A DNA stretch of 64,000 bases from Climacteris rufus (lineage: Eukaryota; Chordata; Aves; Passeriformes; Climacteridae): the NCBI GenBank assembly GCA_013398175.1, contig VZRZ01000240.1, positions 125,505 through 189,504 of the forward strand. The letters are read 5' to 3'. Each line of letters begins with the position of its first letter. The first letter of the stretch is position 1. A program made the translations under genes and the position numbers. The notes under the pieces were generated by a model. It did not search any database. It was not told the origin of the DNA and saw only the letters and a program-made list of their open reading frames with translations. Positions 13,206 through 25,050 of this stretch are shown piece by piece.

Positions 13206-16200
13206 TTTATCCCCCTCCGCACCCCCCCCCCCAAGATGCTGGCCTTTTCAGCAAAGACACAATTCTTCAAAATCAATTAGCAATTTTGGACTCTCCATTT
13301 TAGTGCACCCCACATCAGATATATCAATACCACCTCATTTTCTGAAATAGCTCAGTACTCAAACTTGGAAAATAGGACTTTCAGGATAACCAGTCACTAA
13401 TCCTCTTATTTTACTCCCTAGCCCCTCAGCCATGAATCTCTTTTTCGATGAGAGGGAGATTGGATTTGTTTCTTCAATTACATATTCATTTACTCATGAA
13501 AGGAAAAAAAGTGGTGAATCAAGACACGAGAGAAAAAAGCAAGAAGCAGCAATGAACCATGAGTCAGACTCAAGTCTGCTAGGAATGACTGTCTGGAATC
13601 AGGGCTCTACTAAATCCAACCCATCACAGATTGATGAAGAACACCCTCATTATTGCCTACAGGAATTTTTCTAAAAGGATTTCAATCCAAAATTCAGTTT
13701 TGAGAAGGAGAAGGAAGTTGGTGAGTCATAAGGTTTTAATACATCAACTTTGGCTGTGTATTTGCAGGATGATCCTACTTTCTCTTGCCGTGGATTAATG
13801 AAAGGAACTGAACTGCCCTTGACAACAGCATGCTAAGGATGCTAAGTCACCTTTTTCACCTAAGATCTTTAAAAATTACCATCTGCTTTGCATTATTTAG
13901 ACAAATTAACTAATATAGGCTACTTAAACAAAAACAGAAAAACCAAAACCTTCCAGAGCCTGTTTTATGTCTGGCTCTATGAAATGGAGAGCCTGGAATA
14001 TAATCCACCAGGAAAAGCAAAGTGTCTGCCTCAGACAGACCTCCAAGGAAGTGCAGATGCTCAAAAATCACCATCCTTTCCCTCCATTTACAAATATTTC
14101 ATGAGGTAAAAGATCAAAGAGAAAAGGAGATTACATCAGACAAATGGATATTAGAAAAACTCTGTGCAGTAGCCGTGAGGATTTCATCCCCCAAAACAGA
14201 CCTGGGAAATCACCATCTGGCAGATCATCTCCAGAGGAAGTGATAAGGAGCTGATGATCTGTGTGTGTTTGGAACAGATGATCTGAGTATTAATAGACTC
14301 CACTGCAGCACCAAATCCAGACCCAACGTGGAGGAAAGAAGGGTGGGAAGAGGAATCTCAGATGAGACTTTCTTAGAACAGGGCAGGGCATTGAGGACAA
14401 AGGGCCTGTGAAGGAAATGGAAAACAGAGAAAAGTGGAAGAGATTTGGGGTTTGTCCTGCAAGCTGGAGTTGTTGCAAGAACAAGGAATGAGTGAACTTT
14501 CCTCAGAATTCTCAGGAAGAACAAAAGTTATACTGATTATCTCTGAAGGCATTATAACTGTTTGTTGACCAGAACCCATGGCTAATATTACACTTCTAAA
14601 ACATTTTCTGATTCTTTTTGAAGACCCTAGTCTGTCTCAGACACCTTAATTACCACAGTTCTTCGAAAAGTTAATGCCAGTGACAAATGTTCCAAAAGAG
14701 CTCTGTGTTTATCACATCCAGTAAAGCACAGATGAATGATTCCCACAACATTTTATTTGCATCTGTTGCAAACGAGAAGGAATCAGCAAAAGTAAGTTCA
14801 ATATTAATTTGCAAAAGCACAACAAACTGATGGCAAAGCTCACTCTATTACTTACTGCATATACAAAGCACACCAAGAAAAATTGGAATGAAAGCAATCT
14901 GCAATGATTTTACATGGATGCAACACCTTCTGAATATCAGAAGACCCAGACAAAATTAGATCTGCAGGTAATTACCACAGACCATGCTAAGTACCTTTTT
15001 TTATTTTGAACATCCTAAGCAGCCAACTTCACCTTTAAAAGAAGTTTGGTTCTTCCCACAAAAATGTTTAACAGATTAAAAATACTCCATGCAAAGAAGG
15101 ACAAACTCCTTTCTCTTATTCAGAAAGTTATATTCAGAAGGAACTCTTGTTTAGAATCTCTTATATCTGTTGCATAAAAATAAAATCAGTTTATTAATTT
15201 CCATCACCTGATGGTTTATAATATTGAACTAGCAGAAGACAAACAGAGCATTATGGTGATTTCCACACCTACAGATGGAAGAAATTCATGCTGAGAAGGA
15301 TCCATCATCCCTGTGGATAAAAGGAAACAGGAATCCATACCCTGTTCATTCACAATTCCCAAGAGAACTGAGCTCAGGTAAAGGCCAAGTAGTTACTCAA
15401 GGCTCTGTGCAAATGAGAACATAATGAGTTTCCAAGCTCCCTTGTTTTGTTGCTTTGAAGAGCAAAATTGAGAGATCTTTGCAAATTATAAAAATGAAAC
15501 ATAAAAATCTACAAAAACTACATAAGTAGCTCTTCAAATTTCACCTCACTGAAAAGAGATCCCACTCCAATACTCATTAGCATAATGATTAAAGTAACTG
15601 AAACAATTGTAAAAGTTGACAAAAACGTATGCCCTGTAGAGAGGATCAGAAACAGGCCATGACTCAAGGCTTTGAAAACCCTTCCTCTGAAAAACCTCCT
15701 CCCACAGGGTGGGAGAAAAGGATGATTGAAGTCAACAGGACTACTCATTTTCCCACTTACAATAAGGATAAGCACCAGAGTGAACTGAGCCTTCACTTTC
15801 CAGCTGTGGTGAAATCAGCTTTGATCAGTATTTCTTGCCTATGAAATAGACATAATCCTGTCTATTTCAAGCCCTGTAAAATCTAAATTTGCACAAATAA
15901 CAAAGGTGAACCTAAGCTTGGGGAAAAAAAAAAAAAAAAAGAAAGCTAAACTTATTCAAGTGCTAAAGAACATATGTTTAGCGGACTTCTAACTCCAGTA
16001 GTGAGCAAGTCTAATCTACCCATCAAACCAAACTCTACCAGCACTACCTGTGCAGGAAGTTAGAGAAGGACTCAAGCATATAGGTTGGACAGAACCAGGG
16101 CATGAAACAAATCCAAAGATTTCATGTAAAAAAAAAAAAAGAAACCAAAACAAAAACAAAACAGCCAAAACATGTCTGGAGGGTTTGCAAGTTTTCTGGT

Positions 16201-18498
16201 TTTTTCTTTGAAGTGGGATGGTTTTGCTCTCCTTTCACTCCTTCAGCTCCAGGAGCTAAAACCCCTGGTCTTCACACAGTCACTGTGCCCTTCACCAGTA
16301 CCTCCTTTTCTTCTTAAAGTCAGAGAATGCAACATCTGCTGCTCTTTGCTTGACACTAGAGCCAAACACCTCAGCTACAAAAGGCAGTCTGGATGATCTG
16401 GCAAAAATTGCTTTGCATTTCATAGTTTTCTGTTGCCCACAAGTATTTGCTGTACTCAAGGTTGGGATAAAAAAACAGTATTTCATCTTTTTCAGCTGGT
16501 AACACCTCGCCTTTTTTTTCTCTACCTCATTTCCTTGTATTTAATTTCCTTTTTGATTATAAGCCCCTGTTTTCTCAGTATTTCATTTCAATTCTTGAAC
16601 TCATGGGGAGTATTCCTGTTTTAGATTAAGTGCTGAAAGCTATCCCTCAGCTACACTGGCAGTTACTCAAAGAGAGAAAGGTGAAATTATCAGGTTTGGA
16701 ATTTAAAAAGGTTAAAAAAATATACTATAATGTAAGACCATTACAAACCTTTCATAACTGAGAAATCCTTCCACAAAGTGGCATAAATTATATAGGAAAC
16801 TATTTAGTGAAAAAACCCAAAGAAAATAAAACCCCAAAGTAAAATCCTAAGATTTCTCTGTGCTAAATCCAAGAAGAGCTGATGTTTTAAGATATTTCTC
16901 TGTTATGAAATTCTGTAAGTTAATATTGACATTCTTCATCTGGATGTCTGAATGTTGACTTTTAAGTAAAAATCTTTTAACAGTTGGAAGGTGTTCTATC
17001 AGTTTCAGAAGCTGTTGTGAAAAGATGAGGAGTTCTTTCAGGGTTTATGTACTTAACAGTAAATTCAAAGTGCTGCCCCATCACACTCCCAGATGTGTAA
17101 ATTCTGGTTCTAATCTCTAGGCTCAAGGTTTTCTGGTCTTATGACAAACCCTAAACTCATAAAGTGTAATGTGTAATGTTAGCATTTGCAGCTTTTTGTT
17201 GCTACTAAAGCATGAACCTTATAAATCATGCAGAGTCATAATTTCTCTAATTAATTTGCCTTTTAAACAGGCCTGCTCCTATTAAATAACGTAATATCCA
17301 CAATGATGGAAAGTATCTTGTTCACACCAATACTAACACAGGTCTGTCTTCGGTCAGTGTCTTGTAACTGAGGGGGGAAAAATCTCTTCTGGCGACATTG
17401 GAAAATTGTTTTTGAGAATCTCAGTTCAGTCCTAGCAGTCTTGCATAGGTGACAGTCCCTTGGGATGTAAGAGCTGCATAAGCACCTCAGGGTACCTTTG
17501 GGTATTTGATCCTCAGTCCATTGAGTGACCCAGGACAAGCTGTTCCTACTTGAAAATAACAAGGAGTGGGAGAAATACATTCAACCCATGCATTTTTTCC
17601 ATTGGTTCTTATGATGTGAGGATTGTTAAATAAAAAGAGAAGCAGAGAGGCAAAGGGGAAGTTCTGGAGTTTTAAAGACAATTCTGAGACAGCATGAGGA
17701 AATGGCTTGGAAAAGCCCAACCATGTCCCAGAACAGGCCAGAAATAAATAATATTTACATTAGGAATCCAATCTTTTACCATTTTGTAAGTCAATAGGCT
17801 TGGGATTGATTTTGTTCGTGTATCTTCTATGGCTAACACACTGTGTTAGTAGACTGCAAATATCATTTGTATGGTGTATTTAAGAGAAAAAAATACTCCA
17901 GGACTTTCCAGGCATACCTCACAGAGCTGCAAAAATTCACTGTGCACATACTCATCTGTGCAACTTCACTCTCCTGTCACTAGGGGTAGAATTACCAGCT
18001 TGTTCAAGGTTTGCAGAGTGGCAGAAAATGGATGCATGAATGGATGCAGATAAGTTAGGAAAAAAAAACATTACTGTCTGAGGGGTGACTAATGATGCTG
18101 CTTGGAGGAGGTAAAAGTTTTTAAGGCAAAGTGCTGAAAGATCCCAGGCTGTGGAGATGTAGACCATGACAGAACAAGGCAAGAAAGAGAAACAAACAAG
18201 GAAAGGAAACAACAGGCTGACAAGCCCAGCTACAGCACACCTCTCCTGTGTTTTGACATACTTTGTCTTGAATGAGAAAATCATTGCCCACCACCAGCCA
18301 CAAGGTGGTACTGAGTTCATCAGAGCTCAGGGGTAGAAATAAGATGACATTCTGAAATGCCTGTGAAACCAATGTACTGTGATTGATTCACTGATGGATT
18401 GACTGACTTACTTGGGTTATATCACAGATCTTATTTTCATCACCGAACTGCAAAATCTATATGTCACATTCAGACACCTAGATGCCAAAAACCTGCGA

Positions 18499-18851
18499 AC
18501 ATGGAAGAATTAGAGAATATTTAAGGCTAGAAGGGTCCTTTAATGGTCATCTAGTCCAACCCCTCTGCCATGGGCAGCCACATCTTCAACTGCACCAGGT
18601 CCAACCCGACCTGGAATGTTTCCAAGCATGGAACTATCTCTCTGGGCAACCTATGCCAGTGTTTCCTCACTCTTTTCATAAACAATTTCTTCCTTAGATC
18701 TAATCTGAATCTACCTTCTTCTAGGTCAAACACCTTAGCCCTTGTCCTATCACTATAGGCCCTACCAAAAAGTCTGTCCCATCTTTCTTACAGGTCACCT
18801 TAAAGTACTGAAAGGCCACAATAAAGCCTCTCTGGAGCCTTCTCTTCTCCA
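18499..18851 (-). mobile_element. CR1 LINE fragment (3' 350 bp)
   Basis: Continuous antisense CR1 text is present: GGCTAGAAGGGTCC, CATCTAGTCCAACCCCTCTG, GCCATGGGCAG, CTCTCTGGGCAACC, CTTGTCCTATCACTA and GCCTTCTCTTCTCC at the far end. It is a 5'-truncated copy in the minus orientation with moderate divergence. Confidence 0.88.
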
Positions 18852-20249
18852 GTAGGTCTTTGCAGCAAGAGATAAAAGCAGAGAGCAAAACCATCTATTT
18901 TATTTCTGCATGAAGTGTGCAAAAATGCACAAATTAGGGGATAAGTTTTTTTTTACTCTTTCGTATTTGTGGGATTTTTCACATGACCTTTCTCTGAGCC
19001 ACATGAGCACAAATCAAGACATCAGCCTGATTCAATCAGACAGCTGTGCATTTACCAGGTACTCCATGGCACTTCCTTAAGGATGCCATCCCAATTAGGA
19101 AAAGACTGACTTAACAGCAACTTTTCCTGTAATTGCCATTACAGGTTTGGTTCAAGGTCATCACGGTTTGCACCATTCCCAAACTCTCACCCTTTGAAAT
19201 CTTTATCCCCATCACTGTGAGTTTTTAAATGAGAGAGCAGTCCTCAGCAGAGCCAGAGAATCTTTCAGCCTGTGTGCCAACAAAAATGCATGGCAGCTCT
19301 CTGTGGTCCCCCTGTGCTCCATCACCCAGGCCAGGAAGCCTCCCTGTGCACACCTTGGGTCCTCTGCTTCCCTCTGGCCAGGATTTCTTCAGGTGGGGAA
19401 CACACAGCACACACCCAGCTCTCAACTGCAAGAGCCCTGCCTCCCCCCAGACTACCATCTCTTCTCCATGACACCAATGTGTGCCCCAGGAAAACCTGCA
19501 GCAGTTTGGAACCAGTTTGCTTCTAAAGTTGTTGAGAATCTTCTGAATCCCTAACAAAAGATTATTATCTTTTCTAAACTCCTGATGTTCACGTGGACGT
19601 AAAAAATATCACTTTATATATATTTGTTGACACAATTAGGAAGATGATCTTTATCTAACAAAAAGAAAAATGGCATTTAAAGCACTTCTAACTCATTTGG
19701 CTTTCTGCTCACTCATTAGCTGTACACGCTTTTCACCTGTATTTTTCATTAGTCACAGTAAGTCTATTTTTACAAGAGTATTTTGACAACTTTTTAACAG
19801 CAAATGTTCACTGATTTTATGGCAGTCCTCTGCAGAATGTTCTACAAGATATGCTTCCCTGGCGTGGTACCAACAGAACTCAATGTTTGCTTTTCCATCA
19901 GTTTAATTCAGTACATTAATATCTTTTGGAGGGCTCTAACATTTAAAACTACCCAGTCCTCAGCAGGTGCCATGAATATGCACAACTGCATGGACCACAG
20001 TGAAGCAACAGCAAATTATCATCATGGACTTTCCCCACCTTGCCTGATTCTACTAGGAGCCTGCTGTTATTACAGTTTCTGTGGTTTGATGACAAGGCCT
20101 TCAGCTGAGATAATTTAATGTGTTCAGTGTGATTAAAGCATTACTACACTCATATGCTTATTCCTCCCACGACTGATGACTTCTTGCTGGAATAGTCAAA
20201 GGGAATCTGGTTCCTTGTGAATGCCTATTGGCTTTATATTCATCAACTC

Positions 20250-20490
20250 ATTTAGGTCTAGTATTATATTAACATATGATTAATCTGTATCCAAGCTAAC
20301 TTTAAACACACGGGAATAAGCTCAATCACACAGTTTGCTTGCCTTGACTCCCCAGAGTCTTCAGTTTGCAGGTCACAGAGACACATGGTCACACTCTCCT
20401 CTTGCTTTCCTTCAAGTAACACCATGGACATCAATCTCTGGCTCATGACCACTCTAGAATTTTACCTTTTTCCACACAGAAAATGCAATA
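20250..20490. repeat. Unidentified interspersed repeat, copy B
   Basis: This is the partner of 8230-8510, 12 kb away in the same orientation. The core match runs from about 20329 to 20430, and the right flank continues with TGACC...TTTTACCTTTTTCCACACAG against the similar flank of copy A. The divergence suggests independent old insertions of one family rather than a recent segmental duplication. Confidence 0.6.
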
Positions 20491-21576
20491 TGCAACCTGT
20501 TCTAAAAATACAGCTCTGTCTTTGCTTAAAATGCTGTCAACGTGACCATTGTCATCGCAACCTCAAGTTCGAAAATTAGATCACAGGAGAATGTAAGTAT
20601 TGGGAAAGGAACAAATAGCACTGCTTCAAACAAAAATGTGATTTTTTTTTTCTAAAGGACTTATTTAAACCAGTCTGGAGCACTGCATGAAAGCACTCAT
20701 ATTTTAGTATGAATAGTGCTTATTTTGGGTTATGATTGTTTCCGTGGGTGTTTGGCACCACTGTAACTAACGAACGATTGCTATATTAGGCTAAAGAGAT
20801 TCAACTTCTTCCTGTAGACAGGTTTAGCTCCTTGACAAACTTGCAGTGTTCCATATCAGCTGTGGGTTGTTATCAAGGCAGGGATGGCACATCCAGACAA
20901 GTAATGTTGAGGGGTTTTAATGATTATTGGTCATCAGTGAATAACTCTTAGCAGCCTTAGTGAATCTGGTTTCTTTTCTGTTCTGCAGTCAGCTTATATT
21001 TCTTTCTGGAACATTTGTTGTTCCTCCCAAAAATTTGTCAGATGTGGTCTCAGCTTGTAGATCTATCAAAAGCAGCTACTTACAAGAAGACAGAATTCAA
21101 ATTCATGACAGGTTTCATCAAGCACACAGGGCTCAGGACAACATTCTCATTCTATTGACTGCAAAACTATGACTGGAAGACACAGATTTGAGTTAGAATT
21201 CACTCATTTAATTAACCAGGTGGGGATTTATTTGGGAGACTAAGGGAATTTTAGATTTTTCTTCCCACCGTAAGAATACACAATACAATTGTGCAGTTTC
21301 CAACTAATCAATATAGTTTAGGACTCTGATCACATTGGAACTGGTGAAATACTTATTTTTTTTTTTAATTATTAAAAGAAGTCCATTGTCCTTATGGAAT
21401 TTCCTCTTCTTAATTATTTAGGATATCTGCAGAACAAAGCAAACTCAAGACAAATAAACTTATATGTGTAAGTAATTTTAGGGGACAAAATACATGTGAT
21501 TCACTCAGTTGGAGTACAAGAACTCTGTTACACACAACTGAATTCACTCTTGTAAACAAGCCAGTAGCTTAATCAG

Positions 21577-21622
21577 AAAAACAAAACAAAACAAACAAAC
21601 AAACAAACAAACAAACAAAAAA
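21577..21622. repeat. (CAAA)n microsatellite
   Basis: About ten perfect AAAC/CAAA units lie in a 46 bp tract. Confidence 0.92.
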
Positions 21623-22928
21623 GGGTTTTCTCAAAATACTAGCTGCAGAAACCACCTGCTATTTTTGGTAGACTCAGATCATATCAATTTGTCATGAGGG
21701 CGTTGAATATTGGATTTCCTGTGCTCGCTTTTCTCCATTCCAAAAAACTTATGATTCCTTATTAGAAAGAGATTTTGTCTAAGTCACATCAGATAGTTCT
21801 TTTTTATTTTTATTTGTTCAGTGGGTAAATTTCTGCATTTGACCTCTCCCTTAGTCCCACTCCTGGCCAAAGCAGGTAGCTGTGTACTCCCAACTTACAG
21901 TTTCACATGAGATATCCCCAAAGGCTGGGCAGCACTTTGGGACATTGAAGTCATGTATACGGCTGTGTTACAGCTCTGCTTTCATCCCTGAGTATTTATT
22001 CAGGGTTAGTTCATGAACAATTTGTGTGTGTGTGGGAAACAATTCAGTTTGCAATTGAAGATGCCTCCTCCACGGCAAAAATGCCTCTGAGAATCTAGAA
22101 CATCTTTCCCATTCATATTGAAATTCAGCAGCTAAAATAACAACTTCCCAAGCGATGTTCCCAAGGAGTTTCCCACAGCCTGCAGAAAAAGTCTGAAGTA
22201 GGAGACCCTGAGCATTCAAATCTGATCTGCATTCTGAACAGATTCCAAAATTTTCCTTTCTCTTCAGCCTTTGTCAGCCATAAAAAATGCTTCTGCCATT
22301 AAATTAGGAGCCAATGCCCAGGTGGCCAGCTGCTAATGTCAGACAGACTGCTTGCTCGCGTTGAGTGCTGCCTCACTCCACCCCTGCTCCCACCCAGGTC
22401 AGTGTGCTGGGGGCAAGGGAGGGAGTCTGAAGCAGAGGGAGTCTGAATCTTTTCATGAAAACTGAGTAAAGGACTGTTCTGGTTTGCTGCCCAGTCAAAA
22501 CTTTTATGTAATGTAGGAAAGGATAAAGTTCCTGCAGCACACATTAAAAATATGCTGGGGAAAGCAGCCTGGGTTATTCCTGCCTCAGGCAAAGACAAAC
22601 CCATCTCTGGGATTGATTTTGCTCAAGGGCTTGGCTGCACTTGGTGGGCAGCTGGGGAGAATGGGCAAGTCTGGTGTGTGCCTCGGTGGGGTTTGACTCA
22701 GGGTGAGAACTGGCCTCCCCAGTGGCTGTATGTCCATCGTCAAGCCTGGCACCTTGCAGCACCCATCTCTGCTACTCCACATTTGGGGATCTGAACCCAC
22801 CTATGCTAACGAGGAACGAGCTGTGACAAAAGTGCTGCAGTGATGGAATCAGGACTGACTTCAACCCATGATAATCTCTCCTGCCCCAAAAGACAGTTAT
22901 GACAGAGGCAACCCGAAGTCAAGGTCTA

Positions 22929-23062
22929 AATCACAGAATTTTCTGAGTTAGAAGGGACCCTCAAGGATGATCAAAGCTACCTCTTCAGTGAACAGCCCAA
23001 ACAGGGACCAAACCCACTGCCCTGGTGTTGTTAGCACCATGCTCTGACCAGCTGAGCCCATC
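22929..23062 (-). mobile_element. tRNA-Ile-derived SINE with CR1-like tail (TguSINE1-like)
   Basis: On the minus strand the element starts near 23060 with GGGCTCAGCTGGTCAGAGC (A-box region). It continues GTGGTGCTAACAACACC, the anticodon arm and stem of tRNA-Ile (AAT) with the anticodon changed to AAC. Next comes GTGGGTTTGGTCCC, a slightly decayed B box. About 60 bp later it ends in the CR1 3'-end pattern GGGTCCCTTCTAACTCAG...ATTCTGTGA. A tRNA-Ile head joined to a CR1-type tail is the structure of the TguSINE1 family known from zebra finch and relatives, so it supports a passerine source. It is not a tRNA gene: the acceptor stem is absent and the 3' half runs into CR1 tail. Confidence 0.78.
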
Positions 23063-24501
23063 TCAATTCATTAGCTTCGTGCCTGAGTAATATAATTTTT
23101 ATTTCTTGCTTTAACAGCAGCCTTAGCCAGAAGCAGCAGCCTGAAGAGTGCATGGGGGAGGGTGTCCTGCACAAAATGTTTCCACCTCTGAAGTAAAATG
23201 TTGGTTATAAGATGGTTTTGAGACTCACGGGCAGTTTTAAAATACCCTTTGCAGGCACAATTTGAAATTTCTGTCCTTTTTTTCTTTAACTGCAGGGATG
23301 ATGATGACTCAGAACTGCACTAATGGGAGCATTTGCATTTACCTTCCCCACCAACCTTCCTGGTTGCCTTCCCATTCTCCACTCCTCCTGTGACCCCCAA
23401 ACACCACCCAAAATAAACCTTCCCCCAGCTCCAGGCACTAGTGGGACCTGTTGGGTAACAAAATGGCCAAGAGCACCCCAGGTTTGGCATTTTGAATGCA
23501 TTTTGTGAGTGTCTCTGCAGGCACATGTCTTTAAATTAATTTTAAATTAAATTAAATGCTGACTGTGGCACAGCTTAAAATTGGAAAACATGAAGCAGCC
23601 TACCCTTGCCTCCCATAATTTTGTCTTGGCACTGTACTGCAGGAAAACTGCTGGGTTTTTATTTTAAAACCAAAATAACCAATACACTCGTAACTTGGGT
23701 GCTTGAGGAGTACTACAGAAATGGGCATTGGTGGATTTGAGGGTTGTTGAAGATGAGAAGGATTTAACAATTACATCAAGTAAAATAATAAAATACTGGG
23801 GCTTTTTTTACAGTACTTTATTAAGTGTGCCTATGTCATTGCCGTGCTAAAACTGCACACTGCTCTGGGCATAAAGGAGGATTTTAAAAATAATTGGAAA
23901 GCTGTATAAGTTCATTGCTGTGGCTGATAAGAGTTGTGACAGTGTTACCTTAGCATGAAAAGCTAAAAATTTTGTCCAAGCTTCATATTGCATGTATTTA
24001 AACCAGATGTTTGTCACTTTTTCACTGTGATTTACTGTGGTTTGGACTCATTTTCAGTCTGCAAATTACAAGGTGTTTCATTCAGTCTGATAGCTAGACT
24101 TTCCCTAATCTGAAATAATTGTGCTAAATGTGAATTTTGAGTTGTGTAAAATAACATGAAATGTGCTGCAGACCAAATTTTACACAGGAATAACACCAAA
24201 CTGGGACACTCGGAGAAAAAATAAGCCCTTGATTATCCTTCTACTATACAAACTCAACACCTTTCTCTTAGATTTTCAGGCTGCAGTGGCAACACTTTAA
24301 TTAGACAACAGATGAAAGACTTGAGTAGGAATTAAATATTCCAGGCATTTTTTAAATAAGCTCAGTGGACTTTTGTAGGAATGGTCCATAGACTAAGAGA
24401 ATGATAGCTGTGAGAAAATCTATCAAAAGATCAGAAAGTCAATGGTGCATTGGGAAGTGTGTGACCTGGAGTGAACTAAATGGTGCATAAAGGGTGGACA
24501 C

Positions 24502-24654
24502 TGTCCTGGTTTCAATTATTAAATTGTTCTTCTCTTAACCCATGCAGTTTGGGGGTTTTTTCCTCCTCTCTGACCCTCCTTCCAATACTGCAGGGCAGTG
24601 AGTGAGCAAGCAGCTCTGTGGCACTTAGTTGCCGGCTGGGGTTAAAACACAGCA
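24502..24654 (+). mobile_element. Solo LTR remnant of an avian ERVL-type endogenous retrovirus, internally deleted
   Basis: The piece begins TGTCCTGGTTT, the usual left edge of a common avian ERVL-class LTR. It jumps directly to the region near the right end (ATTATTAAATTGTTCTT, CTTAACCCATGCAG). It continues through GAGTGAGCAAGCAGCTCTG and GTTGCCGGCTGGGGTTAAA, then finishes with CA. Most of the U3 region is missing, so it is a 153 bp relic without promoter function that I can see. No matching target-site duplication is visible at the edges. No gag, pol or env sequence lies on either side. Confidence 0.78.
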
Positions 24655-24964
24655 AGGATAGACTTTAATTTTTCTTCTCTAGAGGCAAGTGAGAGAAGCA
24701 GCTAAGCTGAGGGTGCCGGTACACTCTGCAATTTCTTCACTCCTAGAGGCATGTGTTGCATGTAGCAGATTCCCACTGTCCCTCCACCAGCTCGGTTGCA
24801 GAAGCTGCTCTGCTGTGGAAATGACCAAGAAAACTGCTTTCTTCTGGAGGCCTGTAATTTAAACTGTCCACAATCTTATCAACACAACCAACTTCTTATA
24901 TAAAAATCCTTTTAAAATACAGAAGACAAAAGGTGACCTAGCTGAAGAGCCTTGTTTAATAATT

Positions 24965-25050
24965 ATAGAAACACAGAATAGTTTGTGTTGGAAAGGACCT
25001 TTAAAGGTCATTTGATCCAACCTCCCTGAAGTGAGCAGGGACTGCTCTAT
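24965..25050 (-). mobile_element. CR1 LINE, short 3' tail
   Basis: GAAACACAGAATAGTTTGTG, GGAAAGGACCTTTAAAGGTC and GATCCAACCTCCCTG are the antisense CR1 3' end; only about 85 bp remain. Confidence 0.8.

Noticed and set aside
13030..13350. A hydrophobic small protein
   Set aside because: The frame is only a by-product of the G/T-rich tract, giving runs of V, F, W and G.
15518..15796. Minus-strand 92-codon frame with hydrophobic segments, considered as a membrane protein or env-like remnant
   Set aside because: There is no splice or start context, no known motif, and no retroviral flanks; hydrophobic frames are expected in T-rich sequence.
22982..23060. A tRNA-Ile gene on the minus strand
   Set aside because: The A and B boxes and anticodon arm are visible, but the acceptor stem is missing, the B box is altered and the sequence runs into a CR1 tail, so it is a SINE.
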